Below, piece after piece: positions 8,690 to 17,529 of a DNA stretch of 64,000 nucleotides. The stretch covers positions 15,162-79,161 of the forward strand of contig JBGTKC010000119.1 of NCBI GenBank assembly GCA_041744755.1, given 5' to 3'. This DNA comes from CALDTK01 sp041744755 (GTDB taxonomy: Bacteria > Bacteroidota > Bacteroidia > Chitinophagales > Saprospiraceae). The notes beneath the pieces are model-generated. The model saw nothing but the letters and a program-made list of their open reading frames with translations. It was not told where the DNA came from and did not search any database. The position numbers and the translations under genes are program-made. Every line of letters begins with the position of its first letter. The first letter of the stretch is position 1.

Positions 8690-10564
8690 ATGTTAAGATG
8701 TGTTTTACCCTTCCTCGCGCTTTGCTTAGTATCCTCCCTCAACGCACAAACTGCCAACCAGAAAGTCCCCTCTTACAACGCGCCTTTCGGCCAGGGGATC
8801 AATTTCGGGTGGTACGCCGGGTGGACGGACGACAACCTCGCCAGACTGTCCACCGGGACAAAAGACAAAAAAGTCCCCGGCGTCGGAGTTAACTCCGTCC
8901 GCCCCGGGCTGTTCGCCCACTTCCTCGAGCAGTGGGGCTACGACATCCGTGAGGACGTCTTCAAGACCTACGTGGACCTCGGCGCCAAGGACAACGTCGT
9001 CATCATGGGCTTCCCCAGTGACGGCCAACAAGGCACCGAGGAGTTCTGCAAAGGACAGCGGTCTAAGATGTTTAAGGGTATGTGGGAGCCGATCTGGGAC
9101 GACAACAACGGTACGCCCTACAACGAGGCCAACACCTACGCTGCCTATCTCTACAAGGCCGTGAAGATTTACGGACCCTACGTCCGCTTCTACGAGGTCT
9201 GGAACGAGCCCGACATCGGGGACGGCCCCAACGGGGGCTGGAAGGACCGCACCTACGAGGGCAACTGGTACGACAACGAGATCGACCCCTGCGAGCTCCA
9301 AATCAAGGCTCCCGTGCAGGCTTACGTCCGGATGCTGCGGATCTCCTACGAGATCATCAAGCGTCTCGATCCAGATGCCTACGTTGCCGTTGGCGGCCTC
9401 GGGCACCCAAGTTACCTCGAGACCATCCTCCGCAAGACCGACGAGCCGACGGGCGGCAAGGTGACGTCCGAATACCCCCTGACAGGTGGCGCTTACTTTG
9501 ACGCCCTCAGCATTCACGTGTATCCACACCTCGGAGAGGCGGTGAAGCACTACAACAACGCCGCCGGAAGATTCGACTACACCCGCAACTCAGACATAAT
9601 GGTGGACGGCTTCTCCGAGAGGGTGGACGCCTTCCGCTCCGAACTCACCCTGTACGGCTACGACGGTAAGAAGTACCCGGAGAAGGTCACGATCTGCACC
9701 GAGATCAATATCCCTCGCCGCCATTTCGTCGATCCGGGGGCCGTGCACACCGGGTCCGAGATGCAGCGTAACTTCATCATCAAACTTCTCGCGCGGGCGC
9801 AGCAGGAGCAGGTGCGCCAGATCCACCCGTACCACCTCGCCGACAACAAGACCGAATCAGCGGCTTCAGGGGAGTTCGACCTCATGGGCCTGTACAAGAG
9901 CATCGCCAACAAGTCCTTCTCCCAGGTGGAGCGCACCGACGAGGGTATCGCGTACGCCACCTACGGCGAACTCTTACGCGGCGCCGAATACGACGCCCAA
10001 CTCACCGCCGGCCTCAAACTACCTACAGGCGCAGACGGTATCGGCTACCGCCTCAAATCCGGACGCACCGCCTACGTGCTCTGGAACAAGATGACGCAAG
10101 ACGGCCAGGAGCGAAACTCGCTCACCTACCAACTTCCGGCCAGCATCCCGGCCGGCTCGCATGTCGCTGCCTACTGGGACTACAATGTCACGGGGCAGCG
10201 CAGGCTCGTGACGGGGCCCATCACGCTCACCGGTGCGCCCGTGTTTTTGATCGACAGCAGGGAGAACAATGACGTGAGTGGCCTATTTGAGACCGCGGCG
10301 ACTACCGGAAGCTTCAAGTGCTGGCCTAATCCTGTCTCTGCGGCCGCGGGCGAACTCAGCCTACAGCTACCCGAGACCACGCACGCTTGGGAGGTAGAGA
10401 TCTTCGACGCGCTGGGGCGCCGTGTGCACGTGACTACGCGTCCCGCGCAGACCGGTGCCGCAGGGCTCGCCGTCGACCTACCGAATCTCGCAAGCGGCAG
10501 CTACCGCGTCACCGCAACCGGCGGCCCGGATCGACTAGTGGGAAGCTTCGTGGCCCTGGACTAG
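8690..10564 (+). CDS. Secreted clan-A glycoside hydrolase with T9SS sorting domain
   Basis: The 624-residue protein has a signal peptide (about 1-19, ending LNAQ) and a TIM-barrel glycosidase of clan GH-A type. The acid/base is probably Glu173 in YEVWNEPD, and the nucleophile is probably Glu338 in ICTEIN. A C-terminal beta-sandwich precedes a T9SS type A sorting domain (about 543-624), recognisable from CWPNPVS, IFDALGRRV and LASGSYRV. It is therefore expected to cross the outer membrane by the T9SS encoded at 30-36 kb and be anchored or released. The closest families look like GH39- or GH5-like enzymes; the polysaccharide target cannot be told from the sequence. It is convergent with the maltokinase gene. 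Confidence 0.82.
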   Translation: MLRCVLPFLALCLVSSLNAQTANQKVPSYNAPFGQGINFGWYAGWTDDNLARLSTGTKDKKVPGVGVNSVRPGLFAHFLEQWGYDIREDVFKTYVDLGAKDNVVIMGFPSDGQQGTEEFCKGQRSKMFKGMWEPIWDDNNGTPYNEANTYAAYLYKAVKIYGPYVRFYEVWNEPDIGDGPNGGWKDRTYEGNWYDNEIDPCELQIKAPVQAYVRMLRISYEIIKRLDPDAYVAVGGLGHPSYLETILRKTDEPTGGKVTSEYPLTGGAYFDALSIHVYPHLGEAVKHYNNAAGRFDYTRNSDIMVDGFSERVDAFRSELTLYGYDGKKYPEKVTICTEINIPRRHFVDPGAVHTGSEMQRNFIIKLLARAQQEQVRQIHPYHLADNKTESAASGEFDLMGLYKSIANKSFSQVERTDEGIAYATYGELLRGAEYDAQLTAGLKLPTGADGIGYRLKSGRTAYVLWNKMTQDGQERNSLTYQLPASIPAGSHVAAYWDYNVTGQRRLVTGPITLTGAPVFLIDSRENNDVSGLFETAATTGSFKCWPNPVSAAAGELSLQLPETTHAWEVEIFDALGRRVHVTTRPAQTGAAGLAVDLPNLASGSYRVTATGGPDRLVGSFVALD

Positions 10565-12105
10565 GTGCGCGCGTCGATCATTTCGCCAACTTGCATGATC
10601 CCAGCTACCGGGATCTGTAGCCAATCCGGGCGACTCGCGCGCTCGTAAGCGAGTTCGTACAACGCCTTGTCGATCAGGAAGAAGCTCAGGAGACTCAGAC
10701 GATCGGCAGGGTCCGCCGGGACAAAAGACGCGCCCTCAGCCTCCTCGAGGTAGGCCGTAAGGAAGAGCCTCGACGCTACGGCGTACCAGACCCTCGCTCC
10801 GGCGAGACCCGTGGCGTCGTTGCTCCCGGTCTGATTGACGTAGGCGTAAGGCGCGTAGTGGAGACTGCGCAGCATACCGGCCACGTCCTTAAAGGCGGGA
10901 TGGCGGCGGCGGCGGTAGGCGAGGCTATGCAGGGGCTCACCCTCGAAGTCGATGATCACAATGTCGTCATCGGTATCGAGGACTTGTCCGAGGTGGTAGT
11001 CGCCATGCACCCGGATCGAGCCGCGCTTTACGGTCGGGAGCTCTCGGTCGAGCCAATCGTAAAGCTCGCCTAGGGTAGCGGCGAGCTCGGGCTCGGCGTC
11101 TTTCTGCTCCTGCGCGAGGCGTGTGCGGAGTTGTATTTTGGCGGAAGCCCAGTACTCGTCGTCGAGATCCTCGGGGCGAAGTCCTTCTTGCTCCGCGGCG
11201 GCAAAGTGCATGTGCATCTCTGCGGTGCGCCGGCCTAACAGGACGATCCGCGCCAAGGTGTCCGCAGTCATATCAGCGGCGACTTGGGCTGGAACGCCGT
11301 CGACGTGGAGCGGTTCGAAAAGTGACGTCGCAGGCAGTTCGTACGGATTGGCCCCTCGCGCGCGGTAGGTTTTGGCGAAAGCCCCCACCCTCGCTAGCAT
11401 CGTCTCCCAGGCCTCGCCGTTGTGATCGACTCGCCCGATCAGGAGGGCGAGGCTCGAAGGCTCGGCATCGCCTTTCGCCCGGTAGTGCAGTGCGCCCCCA
11501 AAGGTCGGTACCGATTCGAAGCCACAGTCGGCACTGAGATAACCGATCAGCTCCGCGTCTGGGTGGAGACCTGGCTCCGTCTTGCGGAAGAGCTTTAGGA
11601 AGCCACTCGGCTCGTAGACGATGACGGTATTGGATGAATTCTGAATCGGTAGGATCGTCTCCGCGGCGGGTGGCACACCCGTGAGCATCGGGCCCCGCTC
11701 GGCGATGAGGGTGCCGCCCTCGCCCTCGATACTGTCGCCGCTGGCTAGGAAGTCATATAGGCTTTCGCGAAAACCCGCCAGATGCACTGCGTCGAATACG
11801 GTCTGCGGGCCATCCGCCGTGCTCACCTCAGCGATCACGGCGTGCGGCGCAGGTTCCTCCGGGGACGGGGCCATAGCCAGCGGCAGCACGCGAACTTCCT
11901 TCGTCCCACTGCTCAGCCGTAGGCGAAGCAACGTGATCACGCCTTGTGTGCCGAAGGCCGGCAGGACCTCCATATCCAGGGCGTCGAGCCCCTGCCCTTT
12001 GCTCGTAAACCAGCGCTGCCGCTCGAGGTAGGCGGGCAGCGCGGCACATACGGCAGCGGCGACCTTAGGGTCGGCGAGGTATCGAACGGTGGCGTTATCG
12101 TGCAT
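10561..12105 (-). CDS. Maltokinase-type phosphotransferase (Mak1/Pep2)
   Basis: This 514-residue protein matches maltokinase, which phosphorylates maltose to maltose-1-phosphate for the GlgE alpha-glucan route; the domain is also found fused to trehalose synthase. Supporting segments are LPAYLERQRWFTSKGQ near the start, LFRKTEPGLHPDAELIGYL, the kinase catalytic loop VHGDYHLGQVL and the metal-binding IIDFEGEP. No treS or glgE is in the window, so the pathway step is inferred from the family. Its stop codon overlaps that of the convergent glycosidase in a shared CTAG. Two mini-hairpin repeats lie inside, read as AFAKT and FRES. Confidence 0.85.
   Translation of the reverse strand: MHDNATVRYLADPKVAAAVCAALPAYLERQRWFTSKGQGLDALDMEVLPAFGTQGVITLLRLRLSSGTKEVRVLPLAMAPSPEEPAPHAVIAEVSTADGPQTVFDAVHLAGFRESLYDFLASGDSIEGEGGTLIAERGPMLTGVPPAAETILPIQNSSNTVIVYEPSGFLKLFRKTEPGLHPDAELIGYLSADCGFESVPTFGGALHYRAKGDAEPSSLALLIGRVDHNGEAWETMLARVGAFAKTYRARGANPYELPATSLFEPLHVDGVPAQVAADMTADTLARIVLLGRRTAEMHMHFAAAEQEGLRPEDLDDEYWASAKIQLRTRLAQEQKDAEPELAATLGELYDWLDRELPTVKRGSIRVHGDYHLGQVLDTDDDIVIIDFEGEPLHSLAYRRRRHPAFKDVAGMLRSLHYAPYAYVNQTGSNDATGLAGARVWYAVASRLFLTAYLEEAEGASFVPADPADRLSLLSFFLIDKALYELAYERASRPDWLQIPVAGIMQVGEMIDART
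11369..11383 (+). repeat. GNRA mini-hairpin repeat, inside maltokinase gene
   Basis: GTTTTGGCGAAAGCC, exact consensus; the minus-strand host gene reads AFAKT. Confidence 0.9.
11760..11774 (-). repeat. Mini-hairpin repeat variant, inside maltokinase gene
   Basis: Minus-strand GTTTTCGCGAAAGCC: GAAA loop kept, outer stem pair lost. Read as FRES. Confidence 0.6.
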
Positions 12106-12153
12106 AGTCGAGGTTTGTCGGGGGTGCCAACTTACTCACTTCCGCGTCGGCCC

Positions 12154-13536
12154 TCAGTCCCAATCGGCGGCGGCCTGGCGGTAGGCGTAGATGGCCTTGG
12201 CGCGCGAGAGCTCGAGCTTAGCCTGCGACAGCAAGGCCTTCTGGAGGCTCTGCTCGCGACTATTGAGCAGGAACTGCGTACTCTCCCCGAGCTCGAAGAG
12301 CTCGCGTTCGGCGGCGAGGAGTCGCTCCGTGCGAGTGACCAACACCCCGAGTTCCCCGAGTTGTGCGTCGAAGGCAAGGGCCGCGGCGAGGTTGGCCTCG
12401 GCTTTCACGGTCAGCTCCTGTCGCTTGGCCTCGAGCTTGGCGCCGACCTCGGCGCGCTTGATGCCGACTAGCTGCGACTGCCCACGCGCCTGCCGGTTGA
12501 GGATCGGGTAGCGGAAAGTGGCGCCGACCTTGTAGGCCGAGGTAAGGAACTGCCCCGCGGTTTCGCCGCCGTCGGCGGGTGTGAAGTCGAAACCATCGCC
12601 GAGCACCGAGTACGAAAGGTCGAGCTGCGGCTTCTGGTATTCGCGGTAGAGCCGACGCTGCAGCTCCACGTCGGCAAATTGTGCCCTCAACTCCCCAAGT
12701 GCCGGATGTCCCGCGACTCTCTCGGGCTCGAGCGGGAGCGGCGGCCGCAGCGCCTGCACGTCGGGTCGTGCGCCTTGCGGCAAAACCCACCATATAGCGA
12801 GCAGCTCCTGGCGGGCGAGCTGGGCGTCGACGAGGGCCTGCTGGGTGTTGAGCTCCTGGGTCGTGAGCGCGATCGCGGCTTCGAGGGTATCCACGGCTGG
12901 TTTGTCGCCGCCTTCGTAAAGGCCCCGCGTAGCCACGAGACGGACCTCGATCAGGTCTTCGGTCAGGGCACTGATCTCGGCGACGCGCTCGGAGTAGGCC
13001 CACTCAGCGTAGCGGACGGCCAGGTCGTAGTGCAAGTCATTGCGGATGAGGTCGGCGGTAGCTCGATTGAGGCTTTGCGAGACCTCCCCGCGCTGCACCC
13101 CTATGCGGTATTTGTCGGTGATGAGGCCCTGGATCAGCGGCAGCTTAAGCGTCATGTAGGCTTGCCCTGCCGAAGGTAGCGTGCGCTCTGGATTGATGTT
13201 GATGCCGTCGGCCCACTGACGTCCGCCTTCGAGCTTGAATGCATAGGGACTTTGCCACTCGAGGCCTGCGTCGGTGTATTCGAAATAGGTGCTCTTAATG
13301 TACTGTTTTCGGTCGTATGAGGCGCGCAAGGTGGGATCGAAGGCGCCGCGAGCACTCAGGAGTTCGGCCGCCCCCCGCTGCTCTATCGCCGCGGCGGCCG
13401 TGGCGAGCGGGTGACTCGTTAATACCCAGTCCCGCGCCTCGTCGAAGCTGCCGACGGGCTGCGCCGCGGCGCTCAGTCCACAGAGCCACAGGAGCCCCGC
13501 GGTAGTCGCGCAAATGCTTAGGCGCGGCCAGCTCAT
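12154..13536 (-). CDS. TolC-family outer-membrane efflux protein
   Basis: The 460-residue protein has a signal peptide (about 1-25, ending AAAQ) and long Ala/Leu/Gln/Arg-rich heptad helices (LTEDLIEVRLVATRGLYEGGD and LGELGVLVTRTERLLAAERELFELGE), as in TolC-type channels. The start is fixed by a 4-bp ATGA overlap with the HlyD gene upstream. It is the last gene of a minus-strand operon (ABC, HlyD, TolC), giving a three-part envelope export system whose outer-membrane part this would be. A mini-hairpin repeat lies at 12772, read as LPQG. Confidence 0.85.
   Translation of the reverse strand: MSWPRLSICATTAGLLWLCGLSAAAQPVGSFDEARDWVLTSHPLATAAAAIEQRGAAELLSARGAFDPTLRASYDRKQYIKSTYFEYTDAGLEWQSPYAFKLEGGRQWADGININPERTLPSAGQAYMTLKLPLIQGLITDKYRIGVQRGEVSQSLNRATADLIRNDLHYDLAVRYAEWAYSERVAEISALTEDLIEVRLVATRGLYEGGDKPAVDTLEAAIALTTQELNTQQALVDAQLARQELLAIWWVLPQGARPDVQALRPPLPLEPERVAGHPALGELRAQFADVELQRRLYREYQKPQLDLSYSVLGDGFDFTPADGGETAGQFLTSAYKVGATFRYPILNRQARGQSQLVGIKRAEVGAKLEAKRQELTVKAEANLAAALAFDAQLGELGVLVTRTERLLAAERELFELGESTQFLLNSREQSLQKALLSQAKLELSRAKAIYAYRQAAADWD
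12772..12786 (-). repeat. GNRA mini-hairpin repeat (flipped stem), inside TolC-like gene
   Basis: Minus-strand GTTTTGCCGCAAGGC: GCC/GGC stem with GCAA loop; read as VLPQG. Confidence 0.9.
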
Positions 13537-14918
13537 TTGACCAAGTTTTTGGCGGGTGCCTTGAGCTTCAATCCCTGCCGCTCGCGGTCGATCTCCTCGC
13601 CTTCGTAGTAGTCGGGCGGGAAGGCATTGAGCTGGCGCCAGAGTTCGTACCACACGGGCACACGGTTGAGCATTGCGACGCCCTCAGCCCCCGACCCAGG
13701 CCGCAGTGCTTCCGGCCACTCGCGCGAGTCGTCGCTCGGGGCTACGAGTACGCGGTAGCGGCCCTTGGCGTCGATGATATTGTCGATGGCCTGCACCTCC
13801 CCGACGAAAGTACCGTAACTGAGGCCCGGCCAACCGCTGAATACGACCGCCGGCCAACCGTCAAACAGAAAGCGCACCTCTTGACCCATACGCACTAGTG
13901 GCAGGTCAAAGGGCTCAACGTAGATCTCGACAGCCGGCTGGAAGGTGGTCGGCAGGATGCTTACGACGGCTTCGCCTTCCTTGATGGTCTCGCCGATGCC
14001 GGGGGTGAGCACCTTGGCGATCACCCCGCTCTGCGGTGCGAGGATGTAGTTGTAGTCCCGACGCAAGCGGTAGTTGGCCTCCTGCGAGGAGAGCTTCGCC
14101 ACGTCCCCAACAGCGGTGTAGTAATCCGTGAACGCGCTCTGGCGGTCGCTTTCGATCTTGGCGAGCTTGCCGGCGTATTCCGGGCGAATATTGTCGATCG
14201 CGATCTGCGCCTGCTCGACCTCGGTCTTCGCCTGGTCGACCTTGTTGAGTGTGGCAGTGAGTTTGGCGCGCGCCTCCTGGGCCTTGAGGCGTTTGGACTC
14301 CTGGTCGGTGAGGGGCTTCAGGCCTCGGCGATATAGCGTGTCTGAGCGGGAGAGTTGGTAGTCGGCCACCTCTACTTCGATGCGCTGCTGGGCGAGTTCG
14401 GCCTCGAGGGTCGCGACGTAGAGGCGGGATTGCTCGAGCTTGTTCTCGACCTGCCGTAGTTTCAGCACCTGCTCGGCGCGGAGATTCTGGGCTTGGTTGG
14501 CGAGGGCCTCGGCCTTAAGGAGGTAGCCGTCGGCACTGCTTGATTTCGCATCGCGCGTCTCGCCCGTGCGCTCGACGAGCTGTGGGTCGAGGTACTCGGG
14601 CTTGGTCTCGCTCAGCCGCGCGATCGTGTCGCCGGAGGCGACGGTATCACCCTCGAAGACGAACCACTGCTCCACACGACCCGGTATGGTCGAGTGCACG
14701 GTCTGCGGGCGCGACCCCGGATCGAGGGCCGTGACGCTGCCTTTAGCACGAAAGTTCTGCACCCAGGGCAGGAAGAGGACCACTACACAGGCGAAGATTG
14801 CCGCGGCGACCCAGCGCCTGAACATCCGCTGCCCGTTAGGTAGGCCTATTACGCGGAGTGAGGCGAAGCCGTAGGTGGCGATGGGTTGGTCGACGCGCGT
14901 ACTTGAGAGATTGAGCAT
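13533..14918 (-). CDS. HlyD-family membrane fusion protein
   Basis: The 461-residue adaptor has one N-terminal transmembrane helix (about 33-51) and a lipoyl-like half-motif, STIPGRVEQWFVFEGDTV. A long coiled coil (about 110-265, rich in Gln/Glu/Ala/Lys) follows, then the second half-motif ILAPQSGVIAKVLTPGIGETI and a beta-barrel region. It would bridge the inner-membrane ABC protein and the TolC channel. The downstream TolC gene overlaps it by 4 bp. The gap of about 70 bp to the ABC gene upstream carries one mini-hairpin repeat. Confidence 0.88.
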   Translation of the reverse strand: MLNLSSTRVDQPIATYGFASLRVIGLPNGQRMFRRWVAAAIFACVVVLFLPWVQNFRAKGSVTALDPGSRPQTVHSTIPGRVEQWFVFEGDTVASGDTIARLSETKPEYLDPQLVERTGETRDAKSSSADGYLLKAEALANQAQNLRAEQVLKLRQVENKLEQSRLYVATLEAELAQQRIEVEVADYQLSRSDTLYRRGLKPLTDQESKRLKAQEARAKLTATLNKVDQAKTEVEQAQIAIDNIRPEYAGKLAKIESDRQSAFTDYYTAVGDVAKLSSQEANYRLRRDYNYILAPQSGVIAKVLTPGIGETIKEGEAVVSILPTTFQPAVEIYVEPFDLPLVRMGQEVRFLFDGWPAVVFSGWPGLSYGTFVGEVQAIDNIIDAKGRYRVLVAPSDDSREWPEALRPGSGAEGVAMLNRVPVWYELWRQLNAFPPDYYEGEEIDRERQGLKLKAPAKNLVK

Positions 14919-14964
14919 GAGGGATAGATCTATAGAGTTTAGGATACACTATGCTAGCGTATGC

Positions 14965-14979
14965 GCCTGTCGGCAAAAC
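14965..14979 (-). repeat. Mini-hairpin repeat variant, between ABC and HlyD genes
   Basis: Minus-strand GTTTTGCCGACAGGC: GCC/GGC stem kept, loop GACA. Confidence 0.75.
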
Positions 14980-14989
14980 GTGTCCTGCC

Positions 14990-16726
14990 TCAGCCATTCC
15001 AGACCCCGGCGACACGTTCGTCCGCCAAGACCTCGGCGGCGTCTCCCTCTGTTATGAGGTTGCCTAGGTGCAGTACACCGGCGCGGTCGCAGGACGCGGC
15101 AACCTGCCGACTATTGCTCGCGATGATCAGCGTCCAATTATGTGAACGATCGACGAGGTTGGTGATGATCTGATCCGACAGAGTGGCGTCGAGTTGCTCG
15201 ATGTGCCCCCCGATGACGAGCAGTCGCGGGCGGCGAACCACCGCGCGAGCGATGAGGAGGCGGATCCGAACGGAGCGGGGCAGGTCGAGGCCCTCGGCCA
15301 CGAGCACCGTCTCGAAGCCGTTGGTCTGTTCGGCGATCCAGTCTTTGAGTCCCGCCATTTCGATGGCCCACTGGATATCAGCGAGGGTCACGCTGGGATG
15401 GCCGATCGAAATGTTCTCTGCGATGTTGGCGTTAATCACCTCCTCCTGCGGGGTGTAGTCACCGATGGCCCACCGCAGACTGTCTAGGTCAAGGTTGCCG
15501 ATCGGCGTCGCATTGTACAGCAAACGTCCTTCGAAGTCGAGCCGGATACCGGCTAGCAGAGCGCACAGCGTGGCGCGACCCGATCGATTGTAACCCGCCA
15601 GGCAGTAGCGCTCGTTGGCCTTGAGCGCCATGCTGAGCCCGCGCAGCGCCACCGTATTAGAGCGCGGGTAGGTGAAGGTCAGTTTGGTGAGGTCAACCGT
15701 GAGCCCCTTGCCGGTGTCGATTTCGTTAAAGTCGAGCTGTCCGCCGCTCTCGAGCGGCAGATCGGTTACGGATCCAAGCTTCTCGACGCCGGTGAGGGTG
15801 TCATAGACGGTCTCGAAGCTGTAGATCACCTTTTCGGCGTTGCTTACTATGGCGAGGATGACGAGCTCGGAGGCGACGAACTGCCCGATGTTGATCTGGT
15901 TGTCGATCACGAGGTAGCCCCCGAGCAGGAGGAAGCTCACGGTCACGACCGCCTGCACGGAGATCAGTAAACCGTAGTGCCAGAGCAGCAGATCAAAGTG
16001 CTTCGCGCGGTAGTTGAGATAGCCCATCAGCAGGTCGTCCGTGCGCCGCAGCGCCAGCTGTGCTCCACCCGCGAGTTTGAAGGTGTTATTGGCCCGGGCC
16101 ACGTCCTCGAGCCAACTGGCCACTTTGTACTTGTATTTGCTCTCCGTGAGACTCGTGTTCAAAGAGGGGGTACCTAGCACATAGACCACAACGAGCAGTA
16201 CGAGCACTAGGACGAGCCCGAAAACGCCGAAGAAGGGATTGTAGAACGCGATCAGGACGATCCCGAAGAGGATCTGCATGATCGCTCCCGAGAAATCGAG
16301 CAGGATCTTGGGCAGCCCCTTCTGGACATTAACCACGTCGAAGAAGCGATTAACGAGTTCCGGCGGGTAGGAGTCACCGAGAGCTTCCGAGCGGATACGT
16401 GGGAGGCGGTACGCGAACTCGAGTGCGGCCCGCGTAAATGTGCGGCGTTGGAGGCTTTCGGCGATGATGGTCTGCATCACCTTTAGGATACCGACGAACG
16501 CCGCCGCAAGTGTAACAACGACCGCCAGGACGACGAGCGATGCATTGAAATCTCCACCGGCGATGAGATTGATGATCGCCTGGACGCCTAGCGGTCCGGC
16601 CAGTGAGATCACGCCGATCAGTACGGCGTAGAGATAGATGTACCCAATGTCGCGCCTGTCTGGTGCGAGCAGTCGCCAAAACCGTTGCGTCGGTGACGGA
16701 TTAGCGGATGCGATAAGGTCGGCCAT
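14990..16726 (-). CDS. ABC exporter-like protein with degenerate nucleotide-binding domain
   Basis: The 578-residue protein has an N-terminal exporter membrane domain with about six helices (residues about 25-300). A C-terminal domain has the length and order of an ABC ATPase, but every catalytic motif is altered. Walker A reads GYNRSGRAT, with Arg in place of the essential Lys (near 376-384). The signature is LPRSV rather than LSGGQ (near 480). Walker B reads LLVIGGHIE, with Gly-Gly in place of Asp-Glu (near 503-511). Open reading across the full length argues against simple decay. It heads an operon with HlyD and TolC genes and faces a TetR gene, so it probably forms an envelope complex driven otherwise, or with a second ATPase. 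Confidence 0.82.
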   Translation of the reverse strand: MADLIASANPSPTQRFWRLLAPDRRDIGYIYLYAVLIGVISLAGPLGVQAIINLIAGGDFNASLVVLAVVVTLAAAFVGILKVMQTIIAESLQRRTFTRAALEFAYRLPRIRSEALGDSYPPELVNRFFDVVNVQKGLPKILLDFSGAIMQILFGIVLIAFYNPFFGVFGLVLVLVLLVVVYVLGTPSLNTSLTESKYKYKVASWLEDVARANNTFKLAGGAQLALRRTDDLLMGYLNYRAKHFDLLLWHYGLLISVQAVVTVSFLLLGGYLVIDNQINIGQFVASELVILAIVSNAEKVIYSFETVYDTLTGVEKLGSVTDLPLESGGQLDFNEIDTGKGLTVDLTKLTFTYPRSNTVALRGLSMALKANERYCLAGYNRSGRATLCALLAGIRLDFEGRLLYNATPIGNLDLDSLRWAIGDYTPQEEVINANIAENISIGHPSVTLADIQWAIEMAGLKDWIAEQTNGFETVLVAEGLDLPRSVRIRLLIARAVVRRPRLLVIGGHIEQLDATLSDQIITNLVDRSHNWTLIIASNSRQVAASCDRAGVLHLGNLITEGDAAEVLADERVAGVWNG

Positions 16727-16758
16727 AGGATTGCAAAGATGAATTATAGTAATCCTAT
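16725..16758. promoter_or_regulatory. Inverted repeat in the ABC/tetR divergent region
   Basis: ATAGGATT (16725-16732) and AATCCTAT (16751-16758) form an 8-bp inverted repeat with an 18-nt gap, overlapping the ABC gene start. It could be a second regulator site; it is too widely spaced for a typical TetR dimer. Confidence 0.4.
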
Positions 16759-16778
16759 CATGCTGAAATAGTTTTGCC

Positions 16779-16794
16779 TACTTTTGCAAAAGTA
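16779..16794. promoter_or_regulatory. 16-bp palindrome over the tetR -7 box: probable TetR operator
   Basis: TACTTTTGCAAAAGTA is a perfect 16-bp palindrome ending 2 bp before the tetR start codon. Its left half, TACTTTTG, is an exact TAnnTTTG -7 box on the plus strand, so a bound repressor would block its own promoter and could act on the divergent operon. Transcription starting just after it would give a nearly leaderless message. Confidence 0.65.
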
Positions 16795-16796
16795 CT

Positions 16797-17480
16797 ATGG
16801 CGATACAGGTTTACATCTCCCCCAACACCACTTTGTATCTCCGCGATCCGCAGGCGACGCCCCTCGGCAAGCAGATCATCACCGCGGCGATTTCGGCGTT
16901 CGATGAGTTAGGCCTCGAGCGACTCACCTTCCGCAAGCTCGCTGCGGAGGTCGGCTGCACAGAGGCGACCGTGTACCGATACTTTAGCGACAAACAACAG
17001 CTCCTCGTTTACCTCGTGAGTTGGTACTGGGACTGGGTGCACTACCTCCTCCAGTCGGCCGCGCAAATGCCGACCGATCCGGTCTCGAAATTGCGCGCGG
17101 CTGTGACCGCCCTCACGCAGCCAATGGTCGCCAATCCCGCCGTTCCCTATATCGACGAGCGCATCCTTCACCACGTCGTGGTGACCGAGGGGATGAAGGC
17201 CTACTACTCAAAAACCACGGATCGTCATAACCGTGACGGTGTGTTCTTGCCGTACAAGCAGCTCGTCGAAACGCTTGCCGACCTTATCCTCGCGGTGTCA
17301 CCGAGCTTCGCGTATCCGCACACGCTGGCGACGACGCTCTTCGAGATGGCGCACAATCAGATATACTACGCGGAACACTTGCCCCGACTCACGGACGTAA
17401 GGCTATCGGCGTCCCTCTCTGAGCAGGTTGATGTCATGCTTCAGACCTGGATCGATAGACTGTTGCTGCTCAACCGTTAG
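16797..17480 (+). CDS. TetR-family transcriptional regulator
   Basis: The 227-residue protein has a TetR N-terminal helix-turn-helix (about 25-72), with LTFRKLAAEVGCTEATVYRYF as the recognition segment, and an all-helical ligand domain behind it. It is divergent from the ABC-HlyD-TolC operon, and a perfect palindrome overlaps its own -7 box. It is therefore most likely an autorepressor that also controls the export operon. The ligand cannot be predicted. About 17 residues precede the usual HTH start, slightly longer than common. Confidence 0.9.
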   Translation: MAIQVYISPNTTLYLRDPQATPLGKQIITAAISAFDELGLERLTFRKLAAEVGCTEATVYRYFSDKQQLLVYLVSWYWDWVHYLLQSAAQMPTDPVSKLRAAVTALTQPMVANPAVPYIDERILHHVVVTEGMKAYYSKTTDRHNRDGVFLPYKQLVETLADLILAVSPSFAYPHTLATTLFEMAHNQIYYAEHLPRLTDVRLSASLSEQVDVMLQTWIDRLLLLNR

Positions 17481-17529
17481 GGCGGAACCCAACTCCCGAA
17501 AGGTTTGTTTGTCTGCCAAACCCCCGGCC

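Noticed and set aside
16669..16683. A TCGCCAAAAC-containing stretch in the ABC gene resembling the repeat
   Set aside because: The stem does not pair properly and several bases differ.
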